Source: Hyphococcus sp. (GTDB taxonomy: Bacteria; Pseudomonadota; Alphaproteobacteria; Caulobacterales; Parvularculaceae). From it: a stretch of DNA of 16,724 nt. Below are positions 1 to 7,875 of this stretch, piece after piece (position 1 is the first letter of the stretch; every line of letters starts with the position of its first letter). The position numbers and the translations under genes were made by a program. The notes below the pieces were generated by a model, which was not told the DNA's origin, ran no database searches, and saw nothing but the letters and a program-made list of their open reading frames with translations. The stretch covers positions 1 to 16,724 of the forward strand of contig BQJH01000031.1 in assembly GCA_021604605.1 (NCBI GenBank). The letters are read 5' to 3'.

Positions 1-655
1 GTTTTCCACAGGCGACATGGCCAATTTCATCAGAATAAATGATTTTCAAGATATCAGCACTTTCGTTGTCACCCACAGCTTGGAGGCGGGAGATCATTCC
101 TGGCGTCACATCAAGCCCTCGAGCCTCCAGGATCAATGGCGCTGCAACTAATCGGCCAAGCAAATCGCCAGCAGTTTTCTCGGCGGCGTCCCATAGACCG
201 TGATGGGCAGGGAAGTCTCCATACCCCGCGCCCAGTTCTGATAAGCGCCTGTTGATCAACGTAAAATGATAGGCTTCATCACCGCCGATGGAGAACCAGT
301 CTTTTGTGAACTGAAGATGATTGAGCCCAAGTCCTTCAATGTCCTGGGCAAAGCGTGCAGCCATATCGAAGGCGAGGTCGATAGCATTAAACTCAATATG
401 GGCGATGGCGTGCAGCAATGTTGCGCGCCCGGCCTCCGAGCCTAGGCGTCGCTTGGGAACATCGCTGGGGTGGGCGCTTGGCGGCCTCTCCGGTCTCGCC
501 GGCCTTAATGGCAATGGCGTTTTCAGTTCGGTATGAAGTTCAAATGGGTGCTCAAGGGCGGTGACGGCATTGTTGGCGGCCCTGACCTTCAAATCGGGTT
601 CTTTGGAGTGAAGAACGGCGACGCCTAAGTCGAGTAAGGAGGCTGGCGCTTGCAT
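1..655 (-). CDS. DUF455 family ferritin-like protein (C-terminus cut by window edge)
   Basis: About 218 residues are visible; the 3' end runs off the window at base 1. The product resembles the DUF455 (COG2833) family of ferritin-like four-helix proteins, usually about 260-280 residues. The carboxylate/His pattern of a di-iron site is visible: an HIEFNAIDLAFD helix, a DEAYHF motif (ExxH) and a DEIGH motif (ExxH) close to the edge. The family's substrate is not established as far as I know; a relationship to tRNA hydroxylase MiaE-type ferritin-like proteins has been suggested, so an oxidative function is inference. The ATG (655-653) overlaps the bcp stop codon by one base (TAATG), which implies translational coupling in a bcp-DUF455 operon. 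The family call is fairly sure, the biochemical role is not. Confidence 0.85.
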   Translation of the reverse strand, partial: MQAPASLLDLGVAVLHSKEPDLKVRAANNAVTALEHPFELHTELKTPLPLRPARPERPPSAHPSDVPKRRLGSEAGRATLLHAIAHIEFNAIDLAFDMAARFAQDIEGLGLNHLQFTKDWFSIGGDEAYHFTLINRRLSELGAGYGDFPAHHGLWDAAEKTAGDLLGRLVAAPLILEARGLDVTPGMISRLQAVGDNESADILKIIYSDEIGHVACGK

Positions 656-1125
656 TAAAGTGATTTTACGGCCTCCAGAACCTCTTCTGCATGGCCTGCG
701 ACTTTTACTTTTCGCCAGATTTTCCTGATGACGCTCTTTTCATCGATCAGGAAGGTTGAACGCTCAATGCCCATATATTTGCGGCCATACATATTTTTCT
801 CAACCCAGACGCCAAATTTTTCAACGACTTTACCGTCTTCATCCGCCCCGAGGACAACTTTAAGGCCGTGTTTGGTTTTAAATTTTTGATGCTTGGCGAT
901 GCTATCTTTCGACACGCCAATAATGACGGCGCCGGCGCGTTTGAATTTCGCGATGTCCTCTGAAAAGGCGATTGCCTCTTTTGTGCAGCCTGGCGTGTCG
1001 TCTTTAGGGTAGAAATAGAGGACAATTTTTTTACCCTTCAGATCCTTCAGGGCATATTTTGAACCATCGTCTCCCTCGATTGAGAAGGCAGGGGCTTTGG
1101 CGCCGATTTCGAGTGGTTTGGCCAT
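655..1125 (-). CDS. bcp: Peroxiredoxin, Bcp/PrxQ family (thiol peroxidase)
   Basis: This 156-residue protein has the usual length for a cytosolic Bcp/PrxQ peroxiredoxin, which reduces H2O2 and organic hydroperoxides. The active site PxxxTxxC is at P40, T44 and C47 (sequence YPKDDTPGCTKE), and the conserved Arg lies in ERSTFLID. C47 is the only cysteine in the protein. The resolving cysteine found five residues later in E. coli-type Bcp is Ile52 here, so the enzyme should use a 1-Cys mechanism with an external thiol reductant. The ATG at 1125 aligns with the family N-terminus (xxLEIGAKAPAF). It leads an apparent operon with the DUF455 gene and is divergent from the AsmA-like gene across about 150 bp. 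No specific regulatory site was recognised. Confidence 0.95.
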   Translation of the reverse strand: MAKPLEIGAKAPAFSIEGDDGSKYALKDLKGKKIVLYFYPKDDTPGCTKEAIAFSEDIAKFKRAGAVIIGVSKDSIAKHQKFKTKHGLKVVLGADEDGKVVEKFGVWVEKNMYGRKYMGIERSTFLIDEKSVIRKIWRKVKVAGHAEEVLEAVKSL

Positions 1126-1279
1126 TATTTCGCTTCATCCGTCATGTATTAACCTATGGGATAGTAAGTGAATCGTCACTCTGGCGTGTCTATACAAGCC
1201 CCTTGCCGCGCGGCAATTTGCCCATTACCGGTAGAAGGTTGAAACGCGGGTGTTGTCTGGCGTTTAGCGAGTAACGAGG

Positions 1280-4200
1280 GTGGCTGGAAACAGCCGGTAC
1301 GGTATGAACAAGCGTACTGCAAAGGCTGGACTGCTGATTGTTGAGATCATGGCAGTTATTGTGGCTGTGTTTGGTGCTGGCGTCGCTTTTTTATACTGGC
1401 GAGTTGAGCGCGCTCCTTTGTCCCTCTCTCTTTTACAACCAAGCGTCGAGTTTGCTGTTGAGCGACGCTTACCCAAAGGCTTCCATAGTGAAACCCGAGG
1501 CCTATTTCTGCTGAAAGACCGGACGTCTGGCGATTATCGCATTCGGATCGGCACATTAAAAATAAAAGATAATCATGATACGGAAATTTTGGCCGCCCAT
1601 GATATCGATCTCACTTTCTCTGCTTATGATATTTTTCAAGGCGCCGCTGGGTTGAAATCCGTTATTGCGGATGGGGCGAAATTCAGGATCATTCGGAACG
1701 ATGAGCAGAATATAGAAATTCCTGCGGCGCGGAGTTCAGATCGTTCCTCAATTTTTTCGTTCTTGCGTAAGACTGACAGAGCGCCTGGATTGTTTCGTTC
1801 GTTCGAGTTGGCTCAGATAAGTAATACGACTGTAGAGTTTTTTGATGAAGCGTCGGGGCGTACATGGCGCTCTGATGATTCCAATCTTGAGTTTCGGCGA
1901 GAAAATGGAGCCATTGATGCAACACTGGCTGGCAATATTGATGCAGGCGGAGAAGCGGCGTCTTTCGAAGCGCTCATTCAACATGCAGAAGACACTGACG
2001 AAGTCTTAGTGACGGCGAACGGCAATAATTTCCCTGTCGGCGACATATTAGGCATGTTCTACGGACAATCCGCAGCAATTATCGAGGCCCCAATTTCCGG
2101 GACGGCATCAATTTCGCTCACAAAATCTGGCGATGTGTTGGCGTCAAAATTTGATGCGCGAATTGAAAACGGGCTGCTCCGGCGAGGAGATAGCGTTACG
2201 CCAATTACGTTCATCGAGTGGGTGTCTTCCTTCGATCCGAACAGCAATGTTTTTGCGGTTGATCGTTTTTCTTTTGATATTGATGGCAATCAAGGCGCCT
2301 TTAAAGGGGATATTGCCGTAGAGCTTGATGAAGAAAGCCAAAAGCCACAAGAAATTCGGTTTGATTTTGAAGATGGCGAGCTATCTTTGCGGGCATCCGA
2401 TACGCTTGAGGAGCCACTATCAATAACAGCAATCGTTGTGGCCGGCTTGTACGAATTGCCGTCACGAAAAATCACACTTTCTGAGTTCTCTGCATCAATT
2501 TTCGAACTTGACCTGAAGGGTGATTTTCAACTCTCTTTTCCGCAAGCGACCGATGGAAACAGAAAGCCGTCTCCCGAAGTCAAATTAGCGTTGGCGACAG
2601 ATGGCGCTTTAGATCATGAGCAATTGCTCAGAATTTGGCCTCTTGGCATTGCTATGGGCGCGCGCGACTGGATTGCGGACCGAATGACACGTGCAACCAT
2701 TCAAAATATCGTTGTGGAACTTGATTTACCGGAAGGCGTCATAAATGAGGAAGGTCTTATCCCGGATGAGGCCATGACGGTCACTTTCGATATTCGAAAT
2801 GCAAATGCATATTACGTAAAACAAATGACGCCTATTCATAATGGCTCAGGGCGTGGTGTTTTGCGCGGTAATAGTTTTTTGTTGAGTGTTGATAGAGCTT
2901 CGGTTGGTGATGTCGTTCTCTCGTCTGGAGAGATGGAGTTTACGGCGTTTGTACCGAAGTGGGAGCCGACTTACATTCGGTTTTCTACGGCTGGTCCTTC
3001 TGAGCCGATGCTCAGGATTATCAACGAAAAACCGCTGTCTTTGTTGTCCAAGATCAATCTCGATCCAGGGCAGTTTATAGGTGATGCGACCGCAAAGATT
3101 GAAATTATGCGCCCAAACAAGCGTGATGTTCCGGCTCAGGACTATCGATATAGTGGAACCGCAACATTTGAGAACATGTTGATGTCTGGGATTGCAGGCG
3201 ATCTGGAATTGAACGACGCAAAAGGAACAGTTGATTTAAAACCACGATCACTGACGGTGAGCGCGGATGCGAGTTTTGCAGAAGAAAATATCGATATTTT
3301 ATGGCGGCAAAATTTCTTTAAGGAGGATGGGCCTTCCCGGTTTGATATTTCCGGCGTGATTGATGCTGCAACGGCCGACCTCTTTGGTGTGTCTACCCGG
3401 CAATATTTGCGCGGCCCTGTCGCCCTTGAAGTAAAGGCTGTTGGCGACGTCGGCGCCTTTTCATCAGTTGATATTGAGGCTGATTTTTCGGCAGCTAGCG
3501 CCACCTTTGATGCCTTGGGCTGGCAAAAGCCCGCAGGAGAAGAAGGGCTCGCAAAAATTGAAATTGAGCAGAATGAGGCGTCGCTCAATATAAAGTCTCT
3601 TGCGGTAACCGGTGAAGGCATTGCGGTTAAAGGGAGCGCTCTCATTGCTGATAGCACCCTGCAGAGAGCAGACTTTCCAAATTTCTATCTGAAAGATTTC
3701 GCAGACCTTAGCATAATGGCTGAGAGAAAGTCAGCCGATGAGCTTTCCATCAGAACTTTAGGTGAGTTCCTGAACGCAGGCATGTTGATCGAAAATTTCT
3801 TAAGGGGATCGGGTGAAAAGGAAAAGGCTGATGCGCCATGGGGCTTTGGGCTATCGGTAACGGCCCGCATCAACCGCCTTTTGATGCGGGAAGACATTGA
3901 ATATTTTGACGTAAGTTTGGATTTAATGCGTGCCCCGGATCGGTTGGAAGCATTAAATCTTGTTGCGCGTGAAGGTACCGGGTCAGCACTTAGCGCCATG
4001 CTCACACACACCGGCGAAGAAGAAGGCCCCTCAAGATCAATCCTTGCCCAAACAAGCGATGTTGGATCGCTGATAAAAGGTATTTTCTCCAACGGATCTG
4101 TGCATGGCGGGCAAGGCACTTTGGTGCTTGACCTTTCAGCGCCAGAGCGCGGCAATTTGGCCGGTGTGGTTGAGGCCCGCAGTCTGCATCTTCTGGACGC

Positions 4201-4699
4201 ACCGCTTTTGGCCCGGGTTTTTTCTGCGGGGTCGTTAGATGGTTTGGAGAACCTGATGAATGGCGAAGGAATTGATTTCTCTGATGTCTATGGAGAGTTG
4301 GCGTTTTCAAAAGGTGAATTAACCGTAGAGAGTTTTCGCGCCACAGGGTCGTCCGTAGGGATAACAGCGGACGGGGTTGTGAATATGCAAAATGGGGGTC
4401 AGATGGAAATATCCGGCGCGGTGGCGCCAATCTATCAGCTGAATTCTGCAATTGGTTCCGCGCCCGTCATTGGAGATATTTTGGTTGGCAAAAAAGGCGA
4501 AGGTATTTTGGCGCTATCTTATTCTGTCAGTGGTGACCGCACGGCGCCAAACGTGTTCATCAACCCATTATCTGCGCTTACACCCGGGATTTTCCGGAAC
4601 CTTTTTGGTCCCATGCGTCCGCAGAATGATAATGTTCCTGTGGCGCCGCCGGATACTTCAGACGAAGACAGTGCTGCAGACATTCAGCAAGCCAATTGA
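1280..4699 (+). CDS. AsmA-like/DUF3971 (YhdP-type) inner-membrane-anchored envelope protein
   Basis: The gene encodes about 1139 residues from GTG 1280. An in-frame ATG at 1304 is an equally plausible start and gives 1131 residues; neither has a strong ribosome binding site. One N-terminal membrane segment (about residues 16-40) is followed by a long periplasmic region of beta-rich AsmA-type character. A DUF3971-like segment contains MGARDWIADRMT (about residue 455), and the AsmA-like C-terminus contains GAVAPIYQLNSAIG and INPLSALTPGIFRNLF. The YhdP/TamB/AsmA class forms long beta-groove proteins implicated in moving phospholipids between inner and outer membrane, so an envelope-homeostasis role is inferred from family. 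The gene starts divergently from bcp and ends immediately against the tyrS stop. The C-terminal tail is acidic and Pro-rich. The family call is confident; the transported lipid is unknown. Confidence 0.88.
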   Translation: MAGNSRYGMNKRTAKAGLLIVEIMAVIVAVFGAGVAFLYWRVERAPLSLSLLQPSVEFAVERRLPKGFHSETRGLFLLKDRTSGDYRIRIGTLKIKDNHDTEILAAHDIDLTFSAYDIFQGAAGLKSVIADGAKFRIIRNDEQNIEIPAARSSDRSSIFSFLRKTDRAPGLFRSFELAQISNTTVEFFDEASGRTWRSDDSNLEFRRENGAIDATLAGNIDAGGEAASFEALIQHAEDTDEVLVTANGNNFPVGDILGMFYGQSAAIIEAPISGTASISLTKSGDVLASKFDARIENGLLRRGDSVTPITFIEWVSSFDPNSNVFAVDRFSFDIDGNQGAFKGDIAVELDEESQKPQEIRFDFEDGELSLRASDTLEEPLSITAIVVAGLYELPSRKITLSEFSASIFELDLKGDFQLSFPQATDGNRKPSPEVKLALATDGALDHEQLLRIWPLGIAMGARDWIADRMTRATIQNIVVELDLPEGVINEEGLIPDEAMTVTFDIRNANAYYVKQMTPIHNGSGRGVLRGNSFLLSVDRASVGDVVLSSGEMEFTAFVPKWEPTYIRFSTAGPSEPMLRIINEKPLSLLSKINLDPGQFIGDATAKIEIMRPNKRDVPAQDYRYSGTATFENMLMSGIAGDLELNDAKGTVDLKPRSLTVSADASFAEENIDILWRQNFFKEDGPSRFDISGVIDAATADLFGVSTRQYLRGPVALEVKAVGDVGAFSSVDIEADFSAASATFDALGWQKPAGEEGLAKIEIEQNEASLNIKSLAVTGEGIAVKGSALIADSTLQRADFPNFYLKDFADLSIMAERKSADELSIRTLGEFLNAGMLIENFLRGSGEKEKADAPWGFGLSVTARINRLLMREDIEYFDVSLDLMRAPDRLEALNLVAREGTGSALSAMLTHTGEEEGPSRSILAQTSDVGSLIKGIFSNGSVHGGQGTLVLDLSAPERGNLAGVVEARSLHLLDAPLLARVFSAGSLDGLENLMNGEGIDFSDVYGELAFSKGELTVESFRATGSSVGITADGVVNMQNGGQMEISGAVAPIYQLNSAIGSAPVIGDILVGKKGEGILALSYSVSGDRTAPNVFINPLSALTPGIFRNLFGPMRPQNDNVPVAPPDTSDEDSAADIQQAN

Positions 4700-5965
4700 T
4701 CATTTGATGCGGATGATCGCGTGTTTCTTTTTGCCGATGGATAATTTGATGGCGTCATTGTTGATATCTGATGCCTGCAAATTGCGTTCTTCTTTAATCG
4801 CCTTATCGTTTATTTTCAGCGCGCCAGCCTTTATGTGGCGGCGTGTTTCCCCTTTTGAGGCGCACAATCCCGCCGCAAGAAACTGATCGATCATTGCGGC
4901 GCCCGAGGCGATTTCCGCAGCCGTTAAGTCAATCGTCGGCAAGTCATCGCCAAGACCGCCTTGCTCAAATGTTTTTTGCGCCGTTGCCTCAGCATTATTA
5001 GCCGCATCGCGCCCATGAAGGAGAGCAGTCGCCTCCGTTGCAAGAACTTTCTTGGCCTCGTTTATTTCAGCGCCTTTAAGGGCAGCGAGACGGCGTACTT
5101 CATCCATCGGTAAAATAGTGAACCGGGAGAGCATTTTCTCGACATCTGCGTCTTCCGTATTGCGCCAATATTGCCAGTAATCATAAGGTGAGAGCATATC
5201 TTGATTAAGCCAGATCGCGCCAGATTCCGTCTTGCCCATTTTCTTGCCGGAAGCGGTGGTCAAGAGCGGTGTTGTCAGACCGAAAACTTCAACGCTGTCT
5301 TTGCGTCGGCACAGTTCTACACCATTAACGATGTTACCCCATTGGTCAGAGCCGCCAAGTTGGAGCGTACAATCATATCGATTATTCAACGCGTGAAAAT
5401 CATAGGCCTGCATCAACATGTAATTGAACTCGAGAAAAGTCATCGGACTTTCTCGTTCAAGCCGCAATTTGACGCTGTCAAAAGTCAGCATACGGTTGAT
5501 AGTAAAGTGAACCCCATAATCGCGCAAAAATTCGACATAGCCGAGCTGCGACAGCCAATCGTCATTATTGGACATCAGTGCGTCTGTTGGGCCGTCTCCA
5601 AAGGTCAGAAACTTTTCAAAAACGCCCTTTATGGAGGCGATGTTTTCGTTGATTTCTGCATCTGTCAGCAGCGCCCGCTGAGTGTCTTTACCGGATGGGT
5701 CGCCAACTTTGGTCGTGCCGCCGCCCATGAGGGTGATAGGCCGATGTCCGGTCTGCTGTAGCCAGTAAAGCAGCATAATCTGAATAAGGCTGCCCGCATG
5801 GAGACTTTTGGCCGTGGCGTCAAAGCCGATATAGCCGGTAATAATCCCATTTGTGGCTTTATCATCGAGAGCTTCAATGTTCGTTCCCTGGGCAATGAAG
5901 CCTCGTTCATCAAGGATGCGCAGGAAATCAGATTTGTAAGACATGAGGGTGGCTTTGCTGGTCAT
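4700..5965 (-). CDS. tyrS: Tyrosyl-tRNA synthetase
   Basis: This class I aminoacyl-tRNA synthetase charges tRNA-Tyr in the cytoplasm. With ATG at 5965 it has 421 residues, the normal bacterial length. Visible motifs are the HIGH-equivalent SLHAGS (about 54-59), the tyrosine-binding QLGGSDQWGN (202-211), the KMSKS-equivalent KMGKT (242-246), and a C-terminal S4 RNA-binding domain (about 355-415, with ETRRHIKAGALKIN). Start choice is uncertain. ATG 5944 (giving MSYKSDFLRIL) matches the N-terminus usual in this family, GTG 5998 extends it, and ATG 5965 has a GAGG about 13 bases upstream. Its stop (TGA on the minus strand) directly abuts the stop of the convergent AsmA-like gene. It starts divergently from anmK. 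Confidence 0.96.
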   Translation of the reverse strand: MTSKATLMSYKSDFLRILDERGFIAQGTNIEALDDKATNGIITGYIGFDATAKSLHAGSLIQIMLLYWLQQTGHRPITLMGGGTTKVGDPSGKDTQRALLTDAEINENIASIKGVFEKFLTFGDGPTDALMSNNDDWLSQLGYVEFLRDYGVHFTINRMLTFDSVKLRLERESPMTFLEFNYMLMQAYDFHALNNRYDCTLQLGGSDQWGNIVNGVELCRRKDSVEVFGLTTPLLTTASGKKMGKTESGAIWLNQDMLSPYDYWQYWRNTEDADVEKMLSRFTILPMDEVRRLAALKGAEINEAKKVLATEATALLHGRDAANNAEATAQKTFEQGGLGDDLPTIDLTAAEIASGAAMIDQFLAAGLCASKGETRRHIKAGALKINDKAIKEERNLQASDINNDAIKLSIGKKKHAIIRIK

Positions 5966-6105
5966 GGTGAAAAATTGGCCTCGCCAGTACCATGACACGT
6001 AAATTTTTCCAATGAATGAGATGGGTTTTCGATAGAATTAACCAAGCATTCAGAGAAGCGTCCGAATCTGCGAGGCTGGCCATTCGCTAAAACTGGAATT
6101 TATCT

Positions 6106-7239
6106 ATGTCCAACTCTCTCGTCGCCATCGGTCTTATGAGCGGGACTTCGCTGGACGGTATTGACGCCGCGATCCTGGAAACGAATGGGGAGGGTGTTCT
6201 AAAACCCGGTCCGGTTTTGCATACGTCATATGACCGTGACGTGAAAATCTGGCTGCGCCGCGCCATTAAGGCGGCGTTGGAGGGTCGGGACGGGGCGTCG
6301 GAGATTGGTAAAGCGGCTGGCGAGGTGACCCTTGCCCATATCAGGGCGGTTGAAAACCTGTTGGAAAAAGCTGATCTCAAACCCAGAAATGTTGATGTGA
6401 TCGGCTTTCACGGTCAGACCATACTGCATCGACCAGCCAGGGACGCGGGAAGCTACGGGCGAACATGGCAGCTCGGCGATGGCGCCGTGCTCGCCGAAGA
6501 AACCCGAATTGACGTTGTCGATGATTTTCGCAGCGCTGATGTCAAAGCTGGTGGTGAGGGCGCGCCGTTTGCACCGATTTATCATGCAGCACTTGTCGCG
6601 GGGATGTCGCCACAAAGAGATCATGCTGTCGGCGTTATCAATCTCGGCGGTGTCGCGAACATTACTTACGTACCGTCGAGCGCCAAAGGCACAGACCTTG
6701 TGGCGTTTGATTGTGGTCCCGGTAATGGTCTGATTGATGAATGGGTCGAGCTCAAGACCGGCGAGCCAATGGATAAGGATGGCGCGCTCGCTTTGGCGGG
6801 AGCTGTCGATAATGATGTGTTGCGCATGATGTTGCTGTCGCCGTATCTGCGTCGCAAGCCGCCAAAATCTCTGGACCGGTATGACTTTACCATTGATCAT
6901 ATCAAAAAACTGAAACTGGAAGATGGCGCAGCAACGCTGGCCGCTTTTACAGCGGCCTGTATAGAAAAATCTGAAAGCTTTCTTCCTGACCCGGTTGGGG
7001 AGTGGGTTGTTTGCGGCGGAGGGCGTCATAACCCAGCGATCATGAAAGCGCTCGTAGACACGCTGTCTGCCCCTGTTATCCCGGCGGAAGAGGCGGGCTG
7101 GCGTGGCGATGATCTTGAGGCGGAATGTTTTGCCTATCTGGCGGTACGCAGTTTGAAAAAACTGCCCTTGAGTTATCCGAAAACGACAAGGGTTCCTGCG
7201 CCGATGCGCGGCGGAGTGTTTCATCGCTCGCCAGTGTAG
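6106..7239 (+). CDS. anmK: Anhydro-N-acetylmuramic acid kinase
   Basis: The 377-residue product matches AnmK in length and motifs. AnmK phosphorylates and opens 1,6-anhydro-MurNAc from cell-wall turnover to MurNAc-6-phosphate, feeding peptidoglycan recycling. Visible motifs are the N-terminal nucleotide-binding loop MSGTSLDGID (11-20), GFHGQTILHRP (100-110), TWQLGDG (120-126), DVVDDFRSADVKAGGEGAP (136-154), NLGGVANIT (179-187) and FDCGPGN (201-207). The ATG at 6106 aligns with the family start; the upstream GGA-type ribosome binding site is weak. It is divergent from tyrS over about 140 bp and convergent with a small AT-rich gene downstream. No clear terminator was found in the 120 bp after its stop. 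Confidence 0.96.
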   Translation: MSNSLVAIGLMSGTSLDGIDAAILETNGEGVLKPGPVLHTSYDRDVKIWLRRAIKAALEGRDGASEIGKAAGEVTLAHIRAVENLLEKADLKPRNVDVIGFHGQTILHRPARDAGSYGRTWQLGDGAVLAEETRIDVVDDFRSADVKAGGEGAPFAPIYHAALVAGMSPQRDHAVGVINLGGVANITYVPSSAKGTDLVAFDCGPGNGLIDEWVELKTGEPMDKDGALALAGAVDNDVLRMMLLSPYLRRKPPKSLDRYDFTIDHIKKLKLEDGAATLAAFTAACIEKSESFLPDPVGEWVVCGGGRHNPAIMKALVDTLSAPVIPAEEAGWRGDDLEAECFAYLAVRSLKKLPLSYPKTTRVPAPMRGGVFHRSPV

Positions 7240-7360
7240 AGTATGAAATCAACCTGTATTGTGGCGATAAAGCCCGCAGTATTTTTGCTTGAGGTTTGTT
7301 GGCCCGCAACCGCCTTTCAACTATATGCATCTACTGCTGGTAGCCAAGTAATTATCTAAT

Positions 7361-7702
7361 CTAGTAGCGTTCTACACCACAAGCCTTGCATTTTTCATCG
7401 ACCATAAAATTCCGTTCGGATATAAACTTGCGTGTAAAATCAAGCATCGATATCGAATCTTTATATGTTTCGCGTTCTGTACTGTGCCATTTCGTTTTAC
7501 ATATTTCACATTTGACATTGTCCAAGTAAAAAATAGTCATCCCAAAAATTGGAAATGCTCCAACTTGTGCCAAAGACATCTGACCTAAACTACCTTTCAC
7601 CGTTATGATGGACCAAAATATGTATATCCATGTGGCAAAGGCTATTAATTGCGCAAGCCACACTTTAATTCTCGCATAAGACTTATGTCTCACCGTTCCC
7701 AT
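7361..7702 (-). CDS. Small membrane protein with two CxxC pairs, unknown function
   Basis: I do not recognise this family. From ATG 7702 it has 113 residues; GTG 7717 would add five. There are two hydrophobic segments (about 15-34 and 44-60), then a hydrophilic tail with CEIC (C65, C68) and CKAC (C105, C108), together a plausible zinc-ribbon or metal-binding module. The reading frame is open with a sensible hydropathy pattern. The sequence is AT-rich: two 60-base rows I counted by hand (7501-7560 and 7621-7680) are 30% and 40% GC, against 58% in an anmK row. This suggests acquisition from outside or low selection. It is divergent from blaI and convergent with anmK. A short inverted repeat (GTGCT-AAA-AGCAC, 7730-7742) lies just upstream. 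It is probably real, with no function assignable. Confidence 0.6.
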   Translation of the reverse strand: MGTVRHKSYARIKVWLAQLIAFATWIYIFWSIITVKGSLGQMSLAQVGAFPIFGMTIFYLDNVKCEICKTKWHSTERETYKDSISMLDFTRKFISERNFMVDEKCKACGVERY

Positions 7703-7821
7703 TTCAAACAAGAGCACCTTTCAGTTGAAGTGCTAAAAGCACAATATCTGCAATAAGCTGTTCAAGGTTATCGTTTTTTGCACCTCGTAAATAGCCGTTA
7801 GCTTACATTGAAGGCAGCAGG

Positions 7822-7849
7822 TTGACTTCACCGTTTACGTGTGTAATTT
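7822..7849 (+). promoter_or_regulatory. Candidate promoter of the blaI operon
   Basis: TTGACT (7822-7827) matches the -35 consensus at five of six positions. After a 16-base spacer, TAATTT (7844-7849) is a weak -10. The assignment rests mainly on position: the only good -35 in the gap lies about 50 bases before the blaI start, and the candidate operators overlap its -10 and the downstream leader. The exact -10 is uncertain. Confidence 0.4.
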
Positions 7850-7870
7850 TAAGATAAATTACGGATGTAA
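7835..7870. promoter_or_regulatory. Twin TTAC-N4-GTAA dyads, candidate BlaI operators
   Basis: Two 12-bp dyads are present: TTACGTGTGTAA (7835-7846) and TTACGGATGTAA (7859-7870). Read on the minus strand they are TTACACACGTAA and TTACATCCGTAA, identical at 10 of 12 positions, with centres 24 bp apart. Operators of BlaI/MecI repressors in Gram-positive bacteria are dyads built on TACA/TGTA half-sites, such as TTACATATGTAA, so the match in form is good. The upstream dyad overlaps the candidate -10 and the other lies in the leader just before the ATG, as expected for repression by a dimeric winged-helix regulator. Binding by the adjacent BlaI protein is inference. Confidence 0.62.
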
Positions 7871-7875
7871 ACAAA

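Noticed and set aside
1203..1216. Perfect 14-bp palindrome TTGCCGCGCGGCAA between bcp and the AsmA-like gene
   Set aside because: About one perfect 14-bp palindrome is expected by chance in a window this size, and there is no T run or promoter relation that supports an operator or terminator.
3142..4451. Several long minus-strand frames opposite the AsmA-like gene (3142-3657, 3685-4155, 4002-4451)
   Set aside because: The plus frame is continuous for more than 1100 codons with family motifs at its end. The antisense translations are Ser/Pro/Arg-rich shadows.
5201..5761. A 186-codon open frame on the plus strand, opposite tyrS
   Set aside because: It is fully contained in tyrS, whose catalytic motifs confirm the minus frame. 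No ribosome binding site or recognisable product was seen.
6226..7224. A 332-codon open frame on the minus strand, opposite anmK
   Set aside because: It lies entirely within the well-supported anmK gene, its translation is rich in Arg/His/Cys with no family character, and it is a frame shadow of a real gene.
7240..7360. Gap after anmK searched for a terminator or small gene
   Set aside because: No stem with a T run and no supported ORF was found.
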